A stretch of DNA of 64,000 nucleotides from Paenibacillus piri (lineage in GTDB: Bacteria; Bacillota; Bacilli; Paenibacillales; NBRC-103111): positions 264,378-328,377 of the forward strand of contig NZ_SMRT01000007.1 of assembly GCF_004354045.1 (NCBI RefSeq), read 5' to 3'. Shown here piece by piece: positions 53,624 through 63,487 of the stretch (its first letter is position 1; the number at the start of each line of letters is the position of its first letter). The position numbers and the translations under genes are program-made. Under the pieces are notes generated by a model. The model ran no database searches and was not told where the DNA came from. It worked only from the letters and a program-made list of their open reading frames with translations.

Positions 53624-53848
53624 AACCGGCCTCCTTTCATTCAATCGCTGCAAAATGATGTCATTGACTCAGGTAACCGTTATTTTCTCCAACTGTCTCT
53701 CCCGTTATCCAAATTTCGTTTGCGGAACGTCAGGTTCATTTTATGGTATCAAACGAATAAAATCCGCTTTTTGCCGAGGGCTGACTCACTGCGCAAACCC
53801 AACTGAGCCGGCCCCCTGCGGGAGGACGATCGCATGCGTCGCCACTTC

Positions 53849-53923
53849 CTACACCATGATCATCAACAGGATGACCAATAAAATAAACAGAACCAGTATA
53901 AGGACAGAAGAGGAAATATGCAT
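53849..53923 (-). CDS. Small hydrophobic peptide resembling YjcZ-type sporulation miniproteins
   Basis: A 24-residue frame, MHISSSVLILVLFILLVILL plus MIMV: a single membrane helix. The VLFILLVIL pattern recalls the YjcZ/BhlA-like sporulation-membrane miniproteins of Bacillales. A GGGAG ribosome-binding site lies 9 nt upstream. A CATA-N3-TA element (53961-53969, minus strand), which resembles a sigma-E/K -10 box, lies 38 nt upstream. The similarity is short, so the identification is tentative. Confidence 0.45.
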   Translation of the reverse strand: MHISSSVLILVLFILLVILLMIMV

Positions 53924-54063
53924 AAGTTCGGGCTCCCGTCTACATAGATTATGACGATAATATCGTATGTGCCAAAACGCCAGGCGGCATGTGCAATCGC
54001 CTAATTGAATGAAATATATCCCGGATGCCGCAAATAACAATCGGCGGCAAACCGGCATTATGT

Positions 54064-54107
54064 TAAAAAACCTTTCGCCTCCGTTTGTTGGCGGAGATGA
54101 AAGGTTT
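54064..54107 (-). terminator. Terminator of the RCC1/SLH gene
   Basis: Minus-strand stem AACCTTTC/GAAAGGTT with inner CTCCG/CGGAG, followed by TTTTTT, about 45 nt past the stop. Confidence 0.85.
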
Positions 54108-54151
54108 CTTTAAAGCTGCGTTGTCAGCTGAATTATTATTAGCGCAGTGAT

Positions 54152-57046
54152 TTACTGCGGATTCGCCTGCTGCTGCGCATTTTGCAAAGCTTTGGCGTCC
54201 ACGGTCAGCGTACCGCCGCTCTGCAATGTCAGCAGCCGTTCGATGATGGTAACGGCCTGCGCCCGGTTCGTCGTTGCCTGCGGCTCCAGGCTCCCATTGT
54301 CCAAGCCTTGCAAAATCCCTTTTTGCACAGCCGATAACATGGCGAGCTGGTCGGTCACCGTCGTGTTGGCGGACTGCAGCTCCTTGCTGGCGGCGCGCAC
54401 GGTGATTTTAGCCATTTCCGCACGCGTAATCGGCTTCTCCCAATCGGTCCCGACGTCGTCCTGGCCGATATAGCCCGCCATCCACAGCGCCTCCGCATAC
54501 GGCTCGTACCACGCCTGTCCTGCAGCAGGCGGGCTTACCGGCAGCTTGACCGCAGCTGCCGTCAGCTTTGCGAACTCGGCGCGCAGGACGGTCCGCTCCG
54601 GCTGAAACGTGCCGTCCGGGTAGCCGTCCACGTAGCCTTTATCCGCTGCGGCGGCAATCGCGGCGGCAGCCCAGTGACCGGCCGCGTCGCTGAACGACGC
54701 CGTGAAGCCGGTCACTGCGGCAGGCACGGTAAGGTTCTGGAACGTACCGTCGCCGAGCTGCCCGGACATGTTGGCCCCCCATGTCCATACCGTTCCATCC
54801 GCCGAGATTGCGGCGGAATGATTGCTTCCTGCGGCGGCGGCCACAGCGCCGCGGATGCCTTTCACTTGAACCGCCCGCGACCGGTTCGCCGTACTGTTAT
54901 CGCCCAGTTGGCCGAAGCCGTTGAAGCCCCATGTCCATACCGTACCGTCGGACTGGACGGCGAGCGAATGATAGCTGCCGGCAGCTATCGCCGTCACATT
55001 CATCATCGTTCTTACCAAAACCGGCGAAGACTGGTTCGTCGTCGAATCTTCCCCGAGCTGGCCGAACGCGTTGTAGCCCCATGACCACACCGTACCGTCA
55101 TCCTTAAGCGCCAACGAATGATTCCTGCCGGCGGCTATCGCCTTTACATTCGTCAAATCCGTCAGCTGGACGACGCTCCTGCGCAGCGACAATGTGCCGT
55201 CGCCCAGCTGACCGTTGCTGTTGTCGCCCCACGACCAGACGGTGCCGTCATTGGCCAAAGCGAGCGCGTGGTTGTATCCGGCCGCGATCGCTTTGATTTT
55301 AAACAGTCCGGGTATTTGAACCGGTGTCAAGCTTGCCTTGGTGCCGCCGTTGGCCAGTTGGCCGAACGTATTGTCGCCTACAGCCCAGACGGTGCCGTCC
55401 TTTTTCAAGGCAACCGTAAACTGGTTGCCGCCGGCAATATCGGTCACATCGGTTAATAGAGGGGACGGAGCGGGCGTATTCTTATTGCCGGTGGTTTGGT
55501 CCGCCAGCTGTCCGCTTATATTGAGCCCCCAGCTCCACACCGTACCGTCCTTCTTCAGCACAAGCGCATGGCCGGTTCCGGCTGATACGGCTTCGATCTG
55601 ATCCCCGGCTTCAACCTGAACGGGTGCATTTTTGGCCGGGCCGATCCCCGCACCGAGCTGGCTGTAAATATTTTCGCCCCATGCCCACAGCTTGCTGTTT
55701 TTCAAAACAAGATTGAAGCTGTCTCCGGCAGCAAGCGGCCGGACGACAGCCGCATTGCTGAAATTGGCGCCTGATGGATCGGGCGGACGCGTCAGCATCG
55801 AAAAGCGCGGGACCGCAACGGGGTTTACCCGGCTTGTCGCAGAACCGTCGCCCAGCTGGCCTAATGTGCTGTTTCCCCAAGTCCACAGCGTTCCGTCGGG
55901 ATTGATGGCCATCGAATGAAAATGGCCGGTTCCGATAATCGCTACATTTTTCATGACGGAAACTTCCACAACGCTGTTCACGTTGTTTCCGATGCCGAGC
56001 TGGCCGTAATTATTCAACCCCCAACTGCTTACCGAGCCGTCTTTATGCAAAATAAGGGTATGAGAATTCCCTGCGGAGATCGCAACGGCGTCTTTGATGC
56101 CGACGACCGCCGCCGCAAAATTGCGGGTCTTATCCGTACCGCTGCCCAGCTGGCCGGAAATGTTGTAGCCCCATGTCCAGATGGAGCCGTCTTCTTTCAA
56201 GGTTACGGAAAAATTGCTTCCGGCGGCAATGGCCTTCGTCGTATAGGTGAAATTCACGATAGTCGGCCTGTTCGTATGAGAACTCGTTTCGGCGTCTCCG
56301 AGCTGTCCGTAAGTATTGTCTCCCCAGGCGACGACATAATCGTCCTTGTTAATTGCCAGCGAATGATTACCCCCCGCCGCTATAGCCTTAATCCCCGAAA
56401 GATTCGTCAGCTGACTCGGCTTCAATCCGATGTCATAATTGAGACCATTACCCAACTGTCCCCGCTCATTGTCGCCCCAGCTTACGATCGTACCGTCTTT
56501 TTTCAGGGCAAGCGAATGATTATTTCCCGCGGCGATCGCAATTACATCGCTTAAATCTTCGATCTGATATGGCTCAAGGCGGTCGATGGTCGTTCCGTCG
56601 CCAATCTGCCCCTTCGAGTTTTGGCCCCATGCCCATACAGTTCCGTCCTTACGCAGCGCCAATGTATGATTCATCCCTGCAGCGACTGCGATAATATCGA
56701 ACAGCGGTTTCACCTGTGTCGGGATATAGCGCTGTACATCGGTTCCGGTTCCAAGCTTTCCGTGGAGACTGTCTCCCCAAGTCCAAACGGAGCCGTCGTT
56801 TTTCAATGCGACCGTATGACTGAGACCGCCGGTAATCTGCGTATATTTGAAATTGGGAACGACCGGGGACGGCGAAGCTTCGTTCCCGGCAACCGCCTCT
56901 GCCGCGGCACTGCCGTTTCCGTCGGATGGCGATGACGTTTCCGCCGCCGCAGCCATGCTTGTGCCCAGCAGCAGCTGAAGCACGAGCGCCAAAACGAGAC
57001 CGAACGCAAGCCTTCCATTGTTCTGTTTACGGCGTTTCCGAGCCAT
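54152..57046 (-). CDS. Secreted RCC1-repeat protein with three C-terminal SLH domains
   Basis: A 964-residue surface protein. A basic N-terminus and hydrophobic stretch ending in AAA form a signal peptide (ARKRRKQNNGRLAF then GLVLALVLQLLLG). I count 14 RCC1-type repeats with the pattern G-T-V-W-x-W-G-x-N-x-x-G-Q-L-G-D, enough for two seven-bladed beta-propellers. Three SLH modules follow (FSDAAGHWAAAAI.., WYEPYAEALW.., LSAVQKGIL..), which bind secondary cell wall polymer and fix the protein to the envelope. Ligand unknown. Start ATG at 57046 with GGAGGAG. Monocistronic, with its own terminator. Confidence 0.92.
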   Translation of the reverse strand: MARKRRKQNNGRLAFGLVLALVLQLLLGTSMAAAAETSSPSDGNGSAAAEAVAGNEASPSPVVPNFKYTQITGGLSHTVALKNDGSVWTWGDSLHGKLGTGTDVQRYIPTQVKPLFDIIAVAAGMNHTLALRKDGTVWAWGQNSKGQIGDGTTIDRLEPYQIEDLSDVIAIAAGNNHSLALKKDGTIVSWGDNERGQLGNGLNYDIGLKPSQLTNLSGIKAIAAGGNHSLAINKDDYVVAWGDNTYGQLGDAETSSHTNRPTIVNFTYTTKAIAAGSNFSVTLKEDGSIWTWGYNISGQLGSGTDKTRNFAAAVVGIKDAVAISAGNSHTLILHKDGSVSSWGLNNYGQLGIGNNVNSVVEVSVMKNVAIIGTGHFHSMAINPDGTLWTWGNSTLGQLGDGSATSRVNPVAVPRFSMLTRPPDPSGANFSNAAVVRPLAAGDSFNLVLKNSKLWAWGENIYSQLGAGIGPAKNAPVQVEAGDQIEAVSAGTGHALVLKKDGTVWSWGLNISGQLADQTTGNKNTPAPSPLLTDVTDIAGGNQFTVALKKDGTVWAVGDNTFGQLANGGTKASLTPVQIPGLFKIKAIAAGYNHALALANDGTVWSWGDNSNGQLGDGTLSLRRSVVQLTDLTNVKAIAAGRNHSLALKDDGTVWSWGYNAFGQLGEDSTTNQSSPVLVRTMMNVTAIAAGSYHSLAVQSDGTVWTWGFNGFGQLGDNSTANRSRAVQVKGIRGAVAAAAGSNHSAAISADGTVWTWGANMSGQLGDGTFQNLTVPAAVTGFTASFSDAAGHWAAAAIAAAADKGYVDGYPDGTFQPERTVLRAEFAKLTAAAVKLPVSPPAAGQAWYEPYAEALWMAGYIGQDDVGTDWEKPITRAEMAKITVRAASKELQSANTTVTDQLAMLSAVQKGILQGLDNGSLEPQATTNRAQAVTIIERLLTLQSGGTLTVDAKALQNAQQQANPQ

Positions 57047-57172
57047 AGCACGTATCTCCTCCATTATGATATTTCAGTCTAACCCCGCTTACCTGATGTG
57101 TGATTCGTACAGGATCGAGAAGCCCGCATGTTCATTCCGTTCATGAGCGCCCGAGTTCTCAAACCGTTCCGA

Positions 57173-60100
57173 TTAATGGTCGGCCGGCAGGGCTGGAGGG
57201 GATTGTTTTTTCCAGTAGCGCTGCAAACGATCTTTAAGCCCATCCATCAGCGTGTACACAACAGGGACCAGCAGCAGCGTAATCATCGTGGACAGCGTCA
57301 AGCCGAAGGCGACTACTGTCGCCATCGATGCCTGCGCCTCCGCGCCTTCGCCGAAGCCGATGACGAGCGGAAGCATTGCGAGCACGGTTGTTGCCGTCGT
57401 CATGAGAATCGGCCGCAGCCGAATTCTGCCGGCTTCCAGCAGCGCATCGTACAGCGTCATGCCCCGCTTGCGCAGCTGGTTCGTATAATCGACCAGTACG
57501 ATGGCATTGTTGACCACAATCCCGACGAGCATGATCATTCCCATGACCGAGTTCATATTTATCGTCCGATGCGTTAAATACAAGCCCAGAATCGCCCCGA
57601 TAAATGTCGGAGGCAGCGAGAACATAATAATAAACGGACCGTAAAGCGACTCGAACTGGCTCGCCATTACCATATACACGAGCACGATCGATAAACCGAG
57701 CATCATATACAAGCTTTTAAACGCATTGTTCGAATCCGCCTGCGAGCCCAATGAAATGGTATAGCCGTCCGGAGGCTGGATCGTATCCAGTCTTGCCTGT
57801 ACTTCCTTCGATACGTCGCCGATCGGGGCGTTGAATACCGCGCCTTGGATCGTCGCAAGCCGCTGCTGGTTAATATGTCTGATCTGGGCAGGTCCGGAGC
57901 CCGGCTCGACCTTGGCAATGGCGTTCAGCGGAATTTGCGCGCCGGAGGCGGTAGTAAGAACGACCTGGTTTAAATTTTCCAAATTATTGGTAAATTCCGA
58001 CGGATATTTGACAAGCACCGATATTTGCGAGTCTCCTGTCTTGAAGTTTGTCGCCACCGAGCCTTGATACGCGGTACGGATTGACGTCATCACTTCCCTG
58101 ACCGATATCCCGTAATAGCTCGCCGCTTCGCGGTCAATCGTCATATCGAACTCGGGAATGTTGCGATCCAGCGTATTTTGAACGTTGCGCAGCGTAGGAA
58201 TGGCTCGCAGCTCTTCCGCAACCATGTCGCCCAGCTTGCTCAGCACCGCCATATCCGGTCCGTTCAGGTTGACTTGGATGTCCGCGCCGCCGCCGCCGCC
58301 CAATCCGGGCAGACGGATGGACGAACGGGCGTTTACCGAAATTTGCGCGCCCGGGTTGCCGCTCGTCAAATTGCGGATTTGCTCCACAATCTGCTCGGTT
58401 TTTTGCTTGCGTTCGGCAAGCGGCTTCAGCGTCACCTGGATGTTGGCCGAGTTCGTCGAGGCGCTTTGGAATGCTCCTCCACCTCCGCCGCCGACTGTTG
58501 TGAAGATTGACTCGATATCCGGAATATTCTTGATCAAGTCTTCCACTTTCGTCGCCAGCGCATTGGTAATCTCAAATTTCGTGCCCTGTGCCAACGAAAT
58601 ATTGACAAACAGCTGTCCTTCATCGGTTTTCGGCGTAATTTCGGTACCGACGAATCTGGCCAAAAATACGCTGCCGCCCAGCATGCCCACCGTAACCAGA
58701 ACGATTATGGCACGGTGGCCGAGCGACCATTTCAACAACCCGCTGTAGCCCCTTGTCAACCTATTCATGCCGCGTCCGAACCAAACGGCCGGGTTGTACG
58801 ATCTTCCCTCCGGCAGCGTTTCGTCATGACTATGCTTCTTCAACAGCTTGGCGGCAAGCATCGGAACCAGCGTGATCGCTGCAAACAAGGCCGCAATATG
58901 CGAGAAGCTGACCGTGAGCGCCATCGGAACGAAAAAGTTTTTAACCAAACCGTTTATAAACAAGGTCGGCGCAAACACGGCAATCTGGGCCAATGCCGAA
59001 GCGAGAACCGCGGTACCGACCTCCGCAGTCCCCTGCTTGGCCGCTTCGACAGGCGTCAATCCTTCTTCGCGTTTGCGGAAAATGCTTTCCAGCACGACAA
59101 CGGCAAAGTCAACGAGCGAGCCGAGACCCAGCGCCAGACCCCCTAACGTTATCGTATTGATCGTCTGCCCGGAAAAATACATCATGCTGAAGGCGCTGAT
59201 GACCGAAATTGGAATAACGACGCCGATGATCAACGTAGCGCGGATGCTGTTCAAAAACAGCATCAAAATAATAACGGAGAATACTCCGCCGAGCAGCGTA
59301 TGCTCAACGACGGTATTGATCGAGCTTTTAATAAATTTCGACGAATCGTTGAGTACGCCGAGCTTTACGCCCTCAGGCAAGTTTTTTTCAATATCGGCCA
59401 TCGCCTTGCGGATATTGTCGGCAACCGATACCGTATTTCCGTCGGATTGCTTCAGTACCGAGATGCCGACGCTCTTCTCTCCGTTGCGGCGCGATTCAAA
59501 CGTAATCTCCTGGTACGTGTCAATGACTTGGCCAAGCTCGCCGATCGGTATCGATTGACCGCGGGACAGCGATACCCTTACCTTTTCAATCTCGGCGGTC
59601 GATTTAAACTCGCCCTTAATGGTGAGCGGCACCAGTTGATCGCCCTTGTAAACGAGACCGGCATCCGTCGATTGGTTGTCGTTGCTTAGAGCCGAGGTGA
59701 CCTGATTAAAAGTCAACCCGTATTGATTCAGCTTATTTTGGTCGATCAAAAGCTGAATTTGCCGGACCCGGCCGCCCGTCACGCCGACCGACGCTACGCC
59801 ATCGGCCCGCTGCACCGCCGGGCTTACGACGTTATCCGCCAAATCGCGGAGGGTGATCAGGTCCACGCTGTTGCTGTACAGCGCCAGGTTGAGAATCGGC
59901 TGACTGTTCGGATCGGCGCGGGAAACGACCGGTGCGTCCGCATCCGTCGGCAGCTGCCGCTTGACTCTGTCCAGGCGGTCCCGCATCGTCAAGGTGGCCT
60001 CGCTTATATCCGTGCCGAAATTAAACTGCACCGTCACGTTGCTTGAGCCCGTTCGTGACGTTGATGAGACGGACTGCACGTTGGCTATCGTCGCCATGGA

Positions 60101-60307
60101 AGCTTCGATCCGTTTCGTCACCTGGCTCTCCACCTGCCCCGGCGAGGCACCCGGCCAGTTCACGCTTACGTTCGCTGTCGGAATTTCCATGTTCGGGTAC
60201 AAGTCAACCGGCAAAAGCGGTGCCGCGATCGAGCCGATAATAACGAGCGCGATCATCATCATAAATATGGTAACGGGACGGTTGACGGAGAAATTGGCTA
60301 AATTCAC
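57173..60307 (-). CDS. RND efflux transporter permease (AcrB/SwrC family)
   Basis: A 1044-residue resistance-nodulation-division permease with 12 predicted membrane helices and two large extracytoplasmic loops. It begins MNLANFSVNRPVTIFMMMIA. Family features include VSVNWPGASPGQVESQVTKR, GLALGLGSLVDFAVVVLESI (transmembrane helix 4 with proton-relay acidic residues) and the C-terminal VGIVVNNAIVLVDYTNQLRK. The closest studied Gram-positive relative is SwrC of B. subtilis (surfactin export). The start overlaps the adaptor gene's stop by 4 nt, so the two are coupled. The substrate is unknown. Confidence 0.95.
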   Translation of the reverse strand: MNLANFSVNRPVTIFMMMIALVIIGSIAAPLLPVDLYPNMEIPTANVSVNWPGASPGQVESQVTKRIEASMATIANVQSVSSTSRTGSSNVTVQFNFGTDISEATLTMRDRLDRVKRQLPTDADAPVVSRADPNSQPILNLALYSNSVDLITLRDLADNVVSPAVQRADGVASVGVTGGRVRQIQLLIDQNKLNQYGLTFNQVTSALSNDNQSTDAGLVYKGDQLVPLTIKGEFKSTAEIEKVRVSLSRGQSIPIGELGQVIDTYQEITFESRRNGEKSVGISVLKQSDGNTVSVADNIRKAMADIEKNLPEGVKLGVLNDSSKFIKSSINTVVEHTLLGGVFSVIILMLFLNSIRATLIIGVVIPISVISAFSMMYFSGQTINTITLGGLALGLGSLVDFAVVVLESIFRKREEGLTPVEAAKQGTAEVGTAVLASALAQIAVFAPTLFINGLVKNFFVPMALTVSFSHIAALFAAITLVPMLAAKLLKKHSHDETLPEGRSYNPAVWFGRGMNRLTRGYSGLLKWSLGHRAIIVLVTVGMLGGSVFLARFVGTEITPKTDEGQLFVNISLAQGTKFEITNALATKVEDLIKNIPDIESIFTTVGGGGGGAFQSASTNSANIQVTLKPLAERKQKTEQIVEQIRNLTSGNPGAQISVNARSSIRLPGLGGGGGADIQVNLNGPDMAVLSKLGDMVAEELRAIPTLRNVQNTLDRNIPEFDMTIDREAASYYGISVREVMTSIRTAYQGSVATNFKTGDSQISVLVKYPSEFTNNLENLNQVVLTTASGAQIPLNAIAKVEPGSGPAQIRHINQQRLATIQGAVFNAPIGDVSKEVQARLDTIQPPDGYTISLGSQADSNNAFKSLYMMLGLSIVLVYMVMASQFESLYGPFIIMFSLPPTFIGAILGLYLTHRTINMNSVMGMIMLVGIVVNNAIVLVDYTNQLRKRGMTLYDALLEAGRIRLRPILMTTATTVLAMLPLVIGFGEGAEAQASMATVVAFGLTLSTMITLLLVPVVYTLMDGLKDRLQRYWKKQSPPALPADH

Positions 60308-62457
60308 TGACCCCCACCTGCTCTCGGGGCTTGACCGGAGGCTCCGCCGTTTGCATTAGCCGGCTGGCCTTGACTGCTCTGCTGGCTTTGGCTTCCCTGC
60401 TGGCCTTGGCCTCCTTGCTGGCCCTGGCTTCCCTGCTGGCCTTGACCGCCCTGCTGGCCTTGGCTGCCCTGTTGTCCTTGGCCTCCTTGCTGGCCCTGGT
60501 TTCCCTGCTGGCCTTGACCGCCTTGCTGGCCTTGGCTGCCCTGTTGTCCTTGGCCTCCTTGCTGGCCCCGGCCGCCCTGCTGGCCTTGACCGCCCTGCTG
60601 GCCTTGACCGCCCTGCGGTTTTTGCCCTTCCTGGCCAGGCTTCACCACCTGGACCGCCGCCTTGTCGGAAAGCAGCTCCTGTCCTTTCACGACCAGTTCG
60701 TCGCCCTCAGCCAATCCATTCGTTATTTCAAACATCGAGCTGGTCAGCGTGCCGACTTTTACCGATACTTTCTTCGCCCGGCCGTCCTGCACGATAAACG
60801 CGGCATTACCGCTCGGCTGGCTGAGAACCGCATCGGCCGGAACCATGATCGCGCTCCGTCCTTCGCTCTTCAGACTGGAGGTGGCGAACATACCTGGCAG
60901 CAGCTCGTGCTTCTCGTCGTTCACTTTAATATCGACGCCGTAGGATTTGGTGACTGAATCCATCGTCGGACGTATAGCCGCCACTACGCCGTCATACGTT
61001 TTGTTTAGCGTAGGCACATTGACTTTCATTTCCATGCCGACCTTAATTTTTCCGATATTCGCTTCCGAAATATTCACCGTTGCCTGCGTCGGGTCCAGAG
61101 CGGCGATCGATAAAATGTTGGACGTCCCGCCCGCATTTTGTCCGACCGGCGTATTAATCGCGCTGACAACGCCGTCGACCGGCGACAGCAGCACCCCATC
61201 CTGCAGCTGTTCGTTCAGAACTCTCAGGTTCGTCTGCGCCTGTTGAAACTGCGCGTTGCTTACGGCAACCGCATCAACCGATTTGGCCGTCGCCACCGCT
61301 TGCTCGGTCTGCTCAACTTGTGCCTTCGTCACATTCAGGGCAAGCTCCTGGGATGCCTGCGTATTCGTTAATGAAAGCTGATCCTTCTGCAGCGTTTGCT
61401 GGTTCGTTTCCATAATAGCCGCAAGCGAATTTTGCGCATTGGCCATCGAGATCGAATCCCGGTTCAGCTGCTCCTGCGCGATTTGCACCGTTTGCGAATT
61501 TTGCGCCGTCGCAAGGTCGCTCTGCGCCTTTAACAGCGCGGCCGAAGCCGAGGTAAGCGCATTCGGCGTCGTCTGCTGTGCTTGATCCAGAGCAAGCTGA
61601 GCGGACTGCACCTTTTGCAGAGCCGTATCCATTGCGGTGCTGTTCGAGGCGTTGTTGGCCTTGACGCTGTTCAAATTCATGATGGCCTGCTCCAGCTGGA
61701 GCTGCAAAGTATCTATCGAATTATTGGAGCTTACCTGCGAGTTTTGAATGGTATCCTGTTGGGAATTCAACGTATTTTGCGCATTCGCCAGGTTCGTATT
61801 GTATGTAGTAATCGCATTATTAAAGTTTTGCTGCGAAATCGCCAGCTGCTGCTTGGCGTTCGCGATCGAGCTTTGCTGATCGTTGATTGCTTTATTATAG
61901 TTGGCTTGCGACAGCGCAACCTGCTGCTTGGCGGCAGCGACTGCATTTTGCTGGTCGACGATCGCCTTCTCCAGATTGGCCTTCTGAACGGCCAGCTGCT
62001 TTTCCGCGGTAGCCGCGCTGTTCGCCTGATCGTTGGCCGTTCTTTGCAGCTGGGCGGCGCTAACCGCAACCGCGCTCTCCGATTGGGCGATTTGCTGCTG
62101 CAGAGCGGTCGTGTCGATCTTCGCCAGCGGCTGGCCGACCGTGACCCGGTCCCCCGGCTTCACCATCATCTCGGTTACTCTGCCGGACACGCGGGAGGAT
62201 ACGTTCGATGTATAGATCGGCGTAATGGAGCCGGTAAACACTTGGCCTCCGCCCACCTCCGCCTTTTTAACAACCTGGGTTTCGACCGGAAATTGTCTGG
62301 CAGCTCCGGCGCCGGGCCTTTGACCGGCTCCCTGCTGCGCCGTATTGCCTCCGCCCCCCCAGTTCATAAACGAACCTCCGACTACTGCGATAACCGCAAT
62401 AACGGCAATGGCGGCAACCACCCATTTTTTGGATACATTCTGGATCCACCTGATCAT
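60304..62457 (-). CDS. RND periplasmic-adaptor (MFP) subunit with long coiled coil and QGQQG tail
   Basis: A 717-residue membrane fusion protein. One N-terminal membrane helix (KKWVVAAIAVIAVIAVVGGSF) is followed by a lipoyl/barrel-sandwich half (SGRVTEMMVKPGDRVTVGQP), a Gln/Asn/Ala-rich coiled coil of some 300 residues, the second half (LLSPVDGVVSAINTPVGQNA) and the beta-barrel (LPGMFATSSLKSEGRSAIMV). The last ~110 residues are a low-complexity tail built from about 13 QGQQG[G/S/N] units. The coiled coil and tail are far longer than in Gram-negative adaptors. The start is ATG at 62457 with GGAGG at 7 nt. Confidence 0.9.
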   Translation of the reverse strand: MIRWIQNVSKKWVVAAIAVIAVIAVVGGSFMNWGGGGNTAQQGAGQRPGAGAARQFPVETQVVKKAEVGGGQVFTGSITPIYTSNVSSRVSGRVTEMMVKPGDRVTVGQPLAKIDTTALQQQIAQSESAVAVSAAQLQRTANDQANSAATAEKQLAVQKANLEKAIVDQQNAVAAAKQQVALSQANYNKAINDQQSSIANAKQQLAISQQNFNNAITTYNTNLANAQNTLNSQQDTIQNSQVSSNNSIDTLQLQLEQAIMNLNSVKANNASNSTAMDTALQKVQSAQLALDQAQQTTPNALTSASAALLKAQSDLATAQNSQTVQIAQEQLNRDSISMANAQNSLAAIMETNQQTLQKDQLSLTNTQASQELALNVTKAQVEQTEQAVATAKSVDAVAVSNAQFQQAQTNLRVLNEQLQDGVLLSPVDGVVSAINTPVGQNAGGTSNILSIAALDPTQATVNISEANIGKIKVGMEMKVNVPTLNKTYDGVVAAIRPTMDSVTKSYGVDIKVNDEKHELLPGMFATSSLKSEGRSAIMVPADAVLSQPSGNAAFIVQDGRAKKVSVKVGTLTSSMFEITNGLAEGDELVVKGQELLSDKAAVQVVKPGQEGQKPQGGQGQQGGQGQQGGRGQQGGQGQQGSQGQQGGQGQQGNQGQQGGQGQQGSQGQQGGQGQQGSQGQQGGQGQQGSQSQQSSQGQPANANGGASGQAPRAGGGQ
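60371..60640 (-). repeat. 18-bp tandem repeat encoding the QGQQG tail
   Basis: About 13 imperfect copies of an 18-bp unit coding for Q-G-Q-Q-G-[G/S/N]. Copies are not identical at the DNA level, which suggests repeated unit expansion with drift; length may vary between strains. Confidence 0.8.
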
Positions 62458-62710
62458 TCCCATACCTCCATGTATTCTTATCCGATCGGGAAAACGCTTC
62501 CCAACGCCCCCTACAAGGGTAAGTCCAGTATCTGATCTGTCGTATGCTGCGGATCATGGATACTCGATTGCCGATGCTCAAGCATAACATCAACTTAGCG
62601 CACATTCATGATGAAACTATGATTTAAATGTAAAAAAAGTGTGAAATAATAAGAGCTTCTAGTTCTTTTGTCGGATTTGCCGGCCCCTTTATGTTTAAAA
62701 AAACAAACAC

Positions 62711-62735
62711 AAAAAAGGACCCCTCTCGGGATCCT
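62711..62735 (-). terminator. Terminator-like hairpin, minus strand
   Basis: Stem AGGA-C-CCC/GGG-A-TCCT with one mismatch, followed on the minus strand by TTTTTT. It may end the L,D-transpeptidase transcript, 240 nt after its stop. The rest of the gap 62458-62977 holds nothing I recognise. Confidence 0.6.
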
Positions 62736-62977
62736 CTTCGCGGTGAATTGATTTTGTAGTAAAGCCTCGAGCACCTTCCAAAAGCTTGGTCAGAAACCTT
62801 GTCACTTTATTGCAGTACAGGTACTACACTAACGTGTCTTTGGCACATCCCTCCGCTTCTATCTGGAGTCTAACACCATATTACCGGAATGTTTCGTTGG
62901 AACGTTCAACGGAACCACACCTCTCTTTTCACCGCTCTAGTAGTATGTCCGTATGCTTTGATTTCATACAACCCTTT

Positions 62978-63487
62978 TTATTTATCTTTAATGATGACTT
63001 TCGTGCCAAGCGGAATATGGCGGTACAGCCATTCAATATCACGGTTGTGCATGCGGACGCAGCCTGACGAGGCATGACTTCCGATCGAATAAGGACGGTT
63101 TGTTCCATGAAGCCCGTATGTGTATCCGCCTGTTCCCGGAACGTTAATGCCCATCCACCGGGTGCCTAACGGATTGCGCCGGTCTCCGCCCGGAATTTGT
63201 TTTCGGACATACCAGGGTTTCTCAATTTTGGTGACGATATGAAACTCCCCGTTCGGCGTCAGCTCTTTCCTTCGTCCGGTTGCAACGGGAAAACCGTACA
63301 TGGGGTGACCGTTGACAAAAACGGTAAGCCAGTTTCTCTTTTTGTTAATTTCAATGTAGACGCCTTCTTCCCGAATGGCTTCGAGCGGAATCGGCGCCAA
63401 TGCGGAAGCAACGGGAACAGGGCCCGCAGCCGCAATAAAGATTCCAAGCAATAAAACGGTCACAAGCTTGCCTAAATACAATCTCAT
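62978..63487 (-). CDS. L,D-transpeptidase (YkuD domain), secreted
   Basis: A 169-residue protein with an N-terminal signal peptide (RLYLGKLVTVLLLGIFIAAA) and a YkuD catalytic domain. The motif HGTNRPYSIGSHASSGCVRM carries the conserved His and the catalytic Cys. VYIEINKKRNWLTVFVNGHP opens the domain. It would cross-link or remodel peptidoglycan; in Bacillus related enzymes act in spores. The start is uncertain: ATG at 63487 has only AAAGG directly before it, and a GTG at 63541 lacks a ribosome-binding site. Confidence 0.9.
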   Translation of the reverse strand: MRLYLGKLVTVLLLGIFIAAAGPVPVASALAPIPLEAIREEGVYIEINKKRNWLTVFVNGHPMYGFPVATGRRKELTPNGEFHIVTKIEKPWYVRKQIPGGDRRNPLGTRWMGINVPGTGGYTYGLHGTNRPYSIGSHASSGCVRMHNRDIEWLYRHIPLGTKVIIKDK

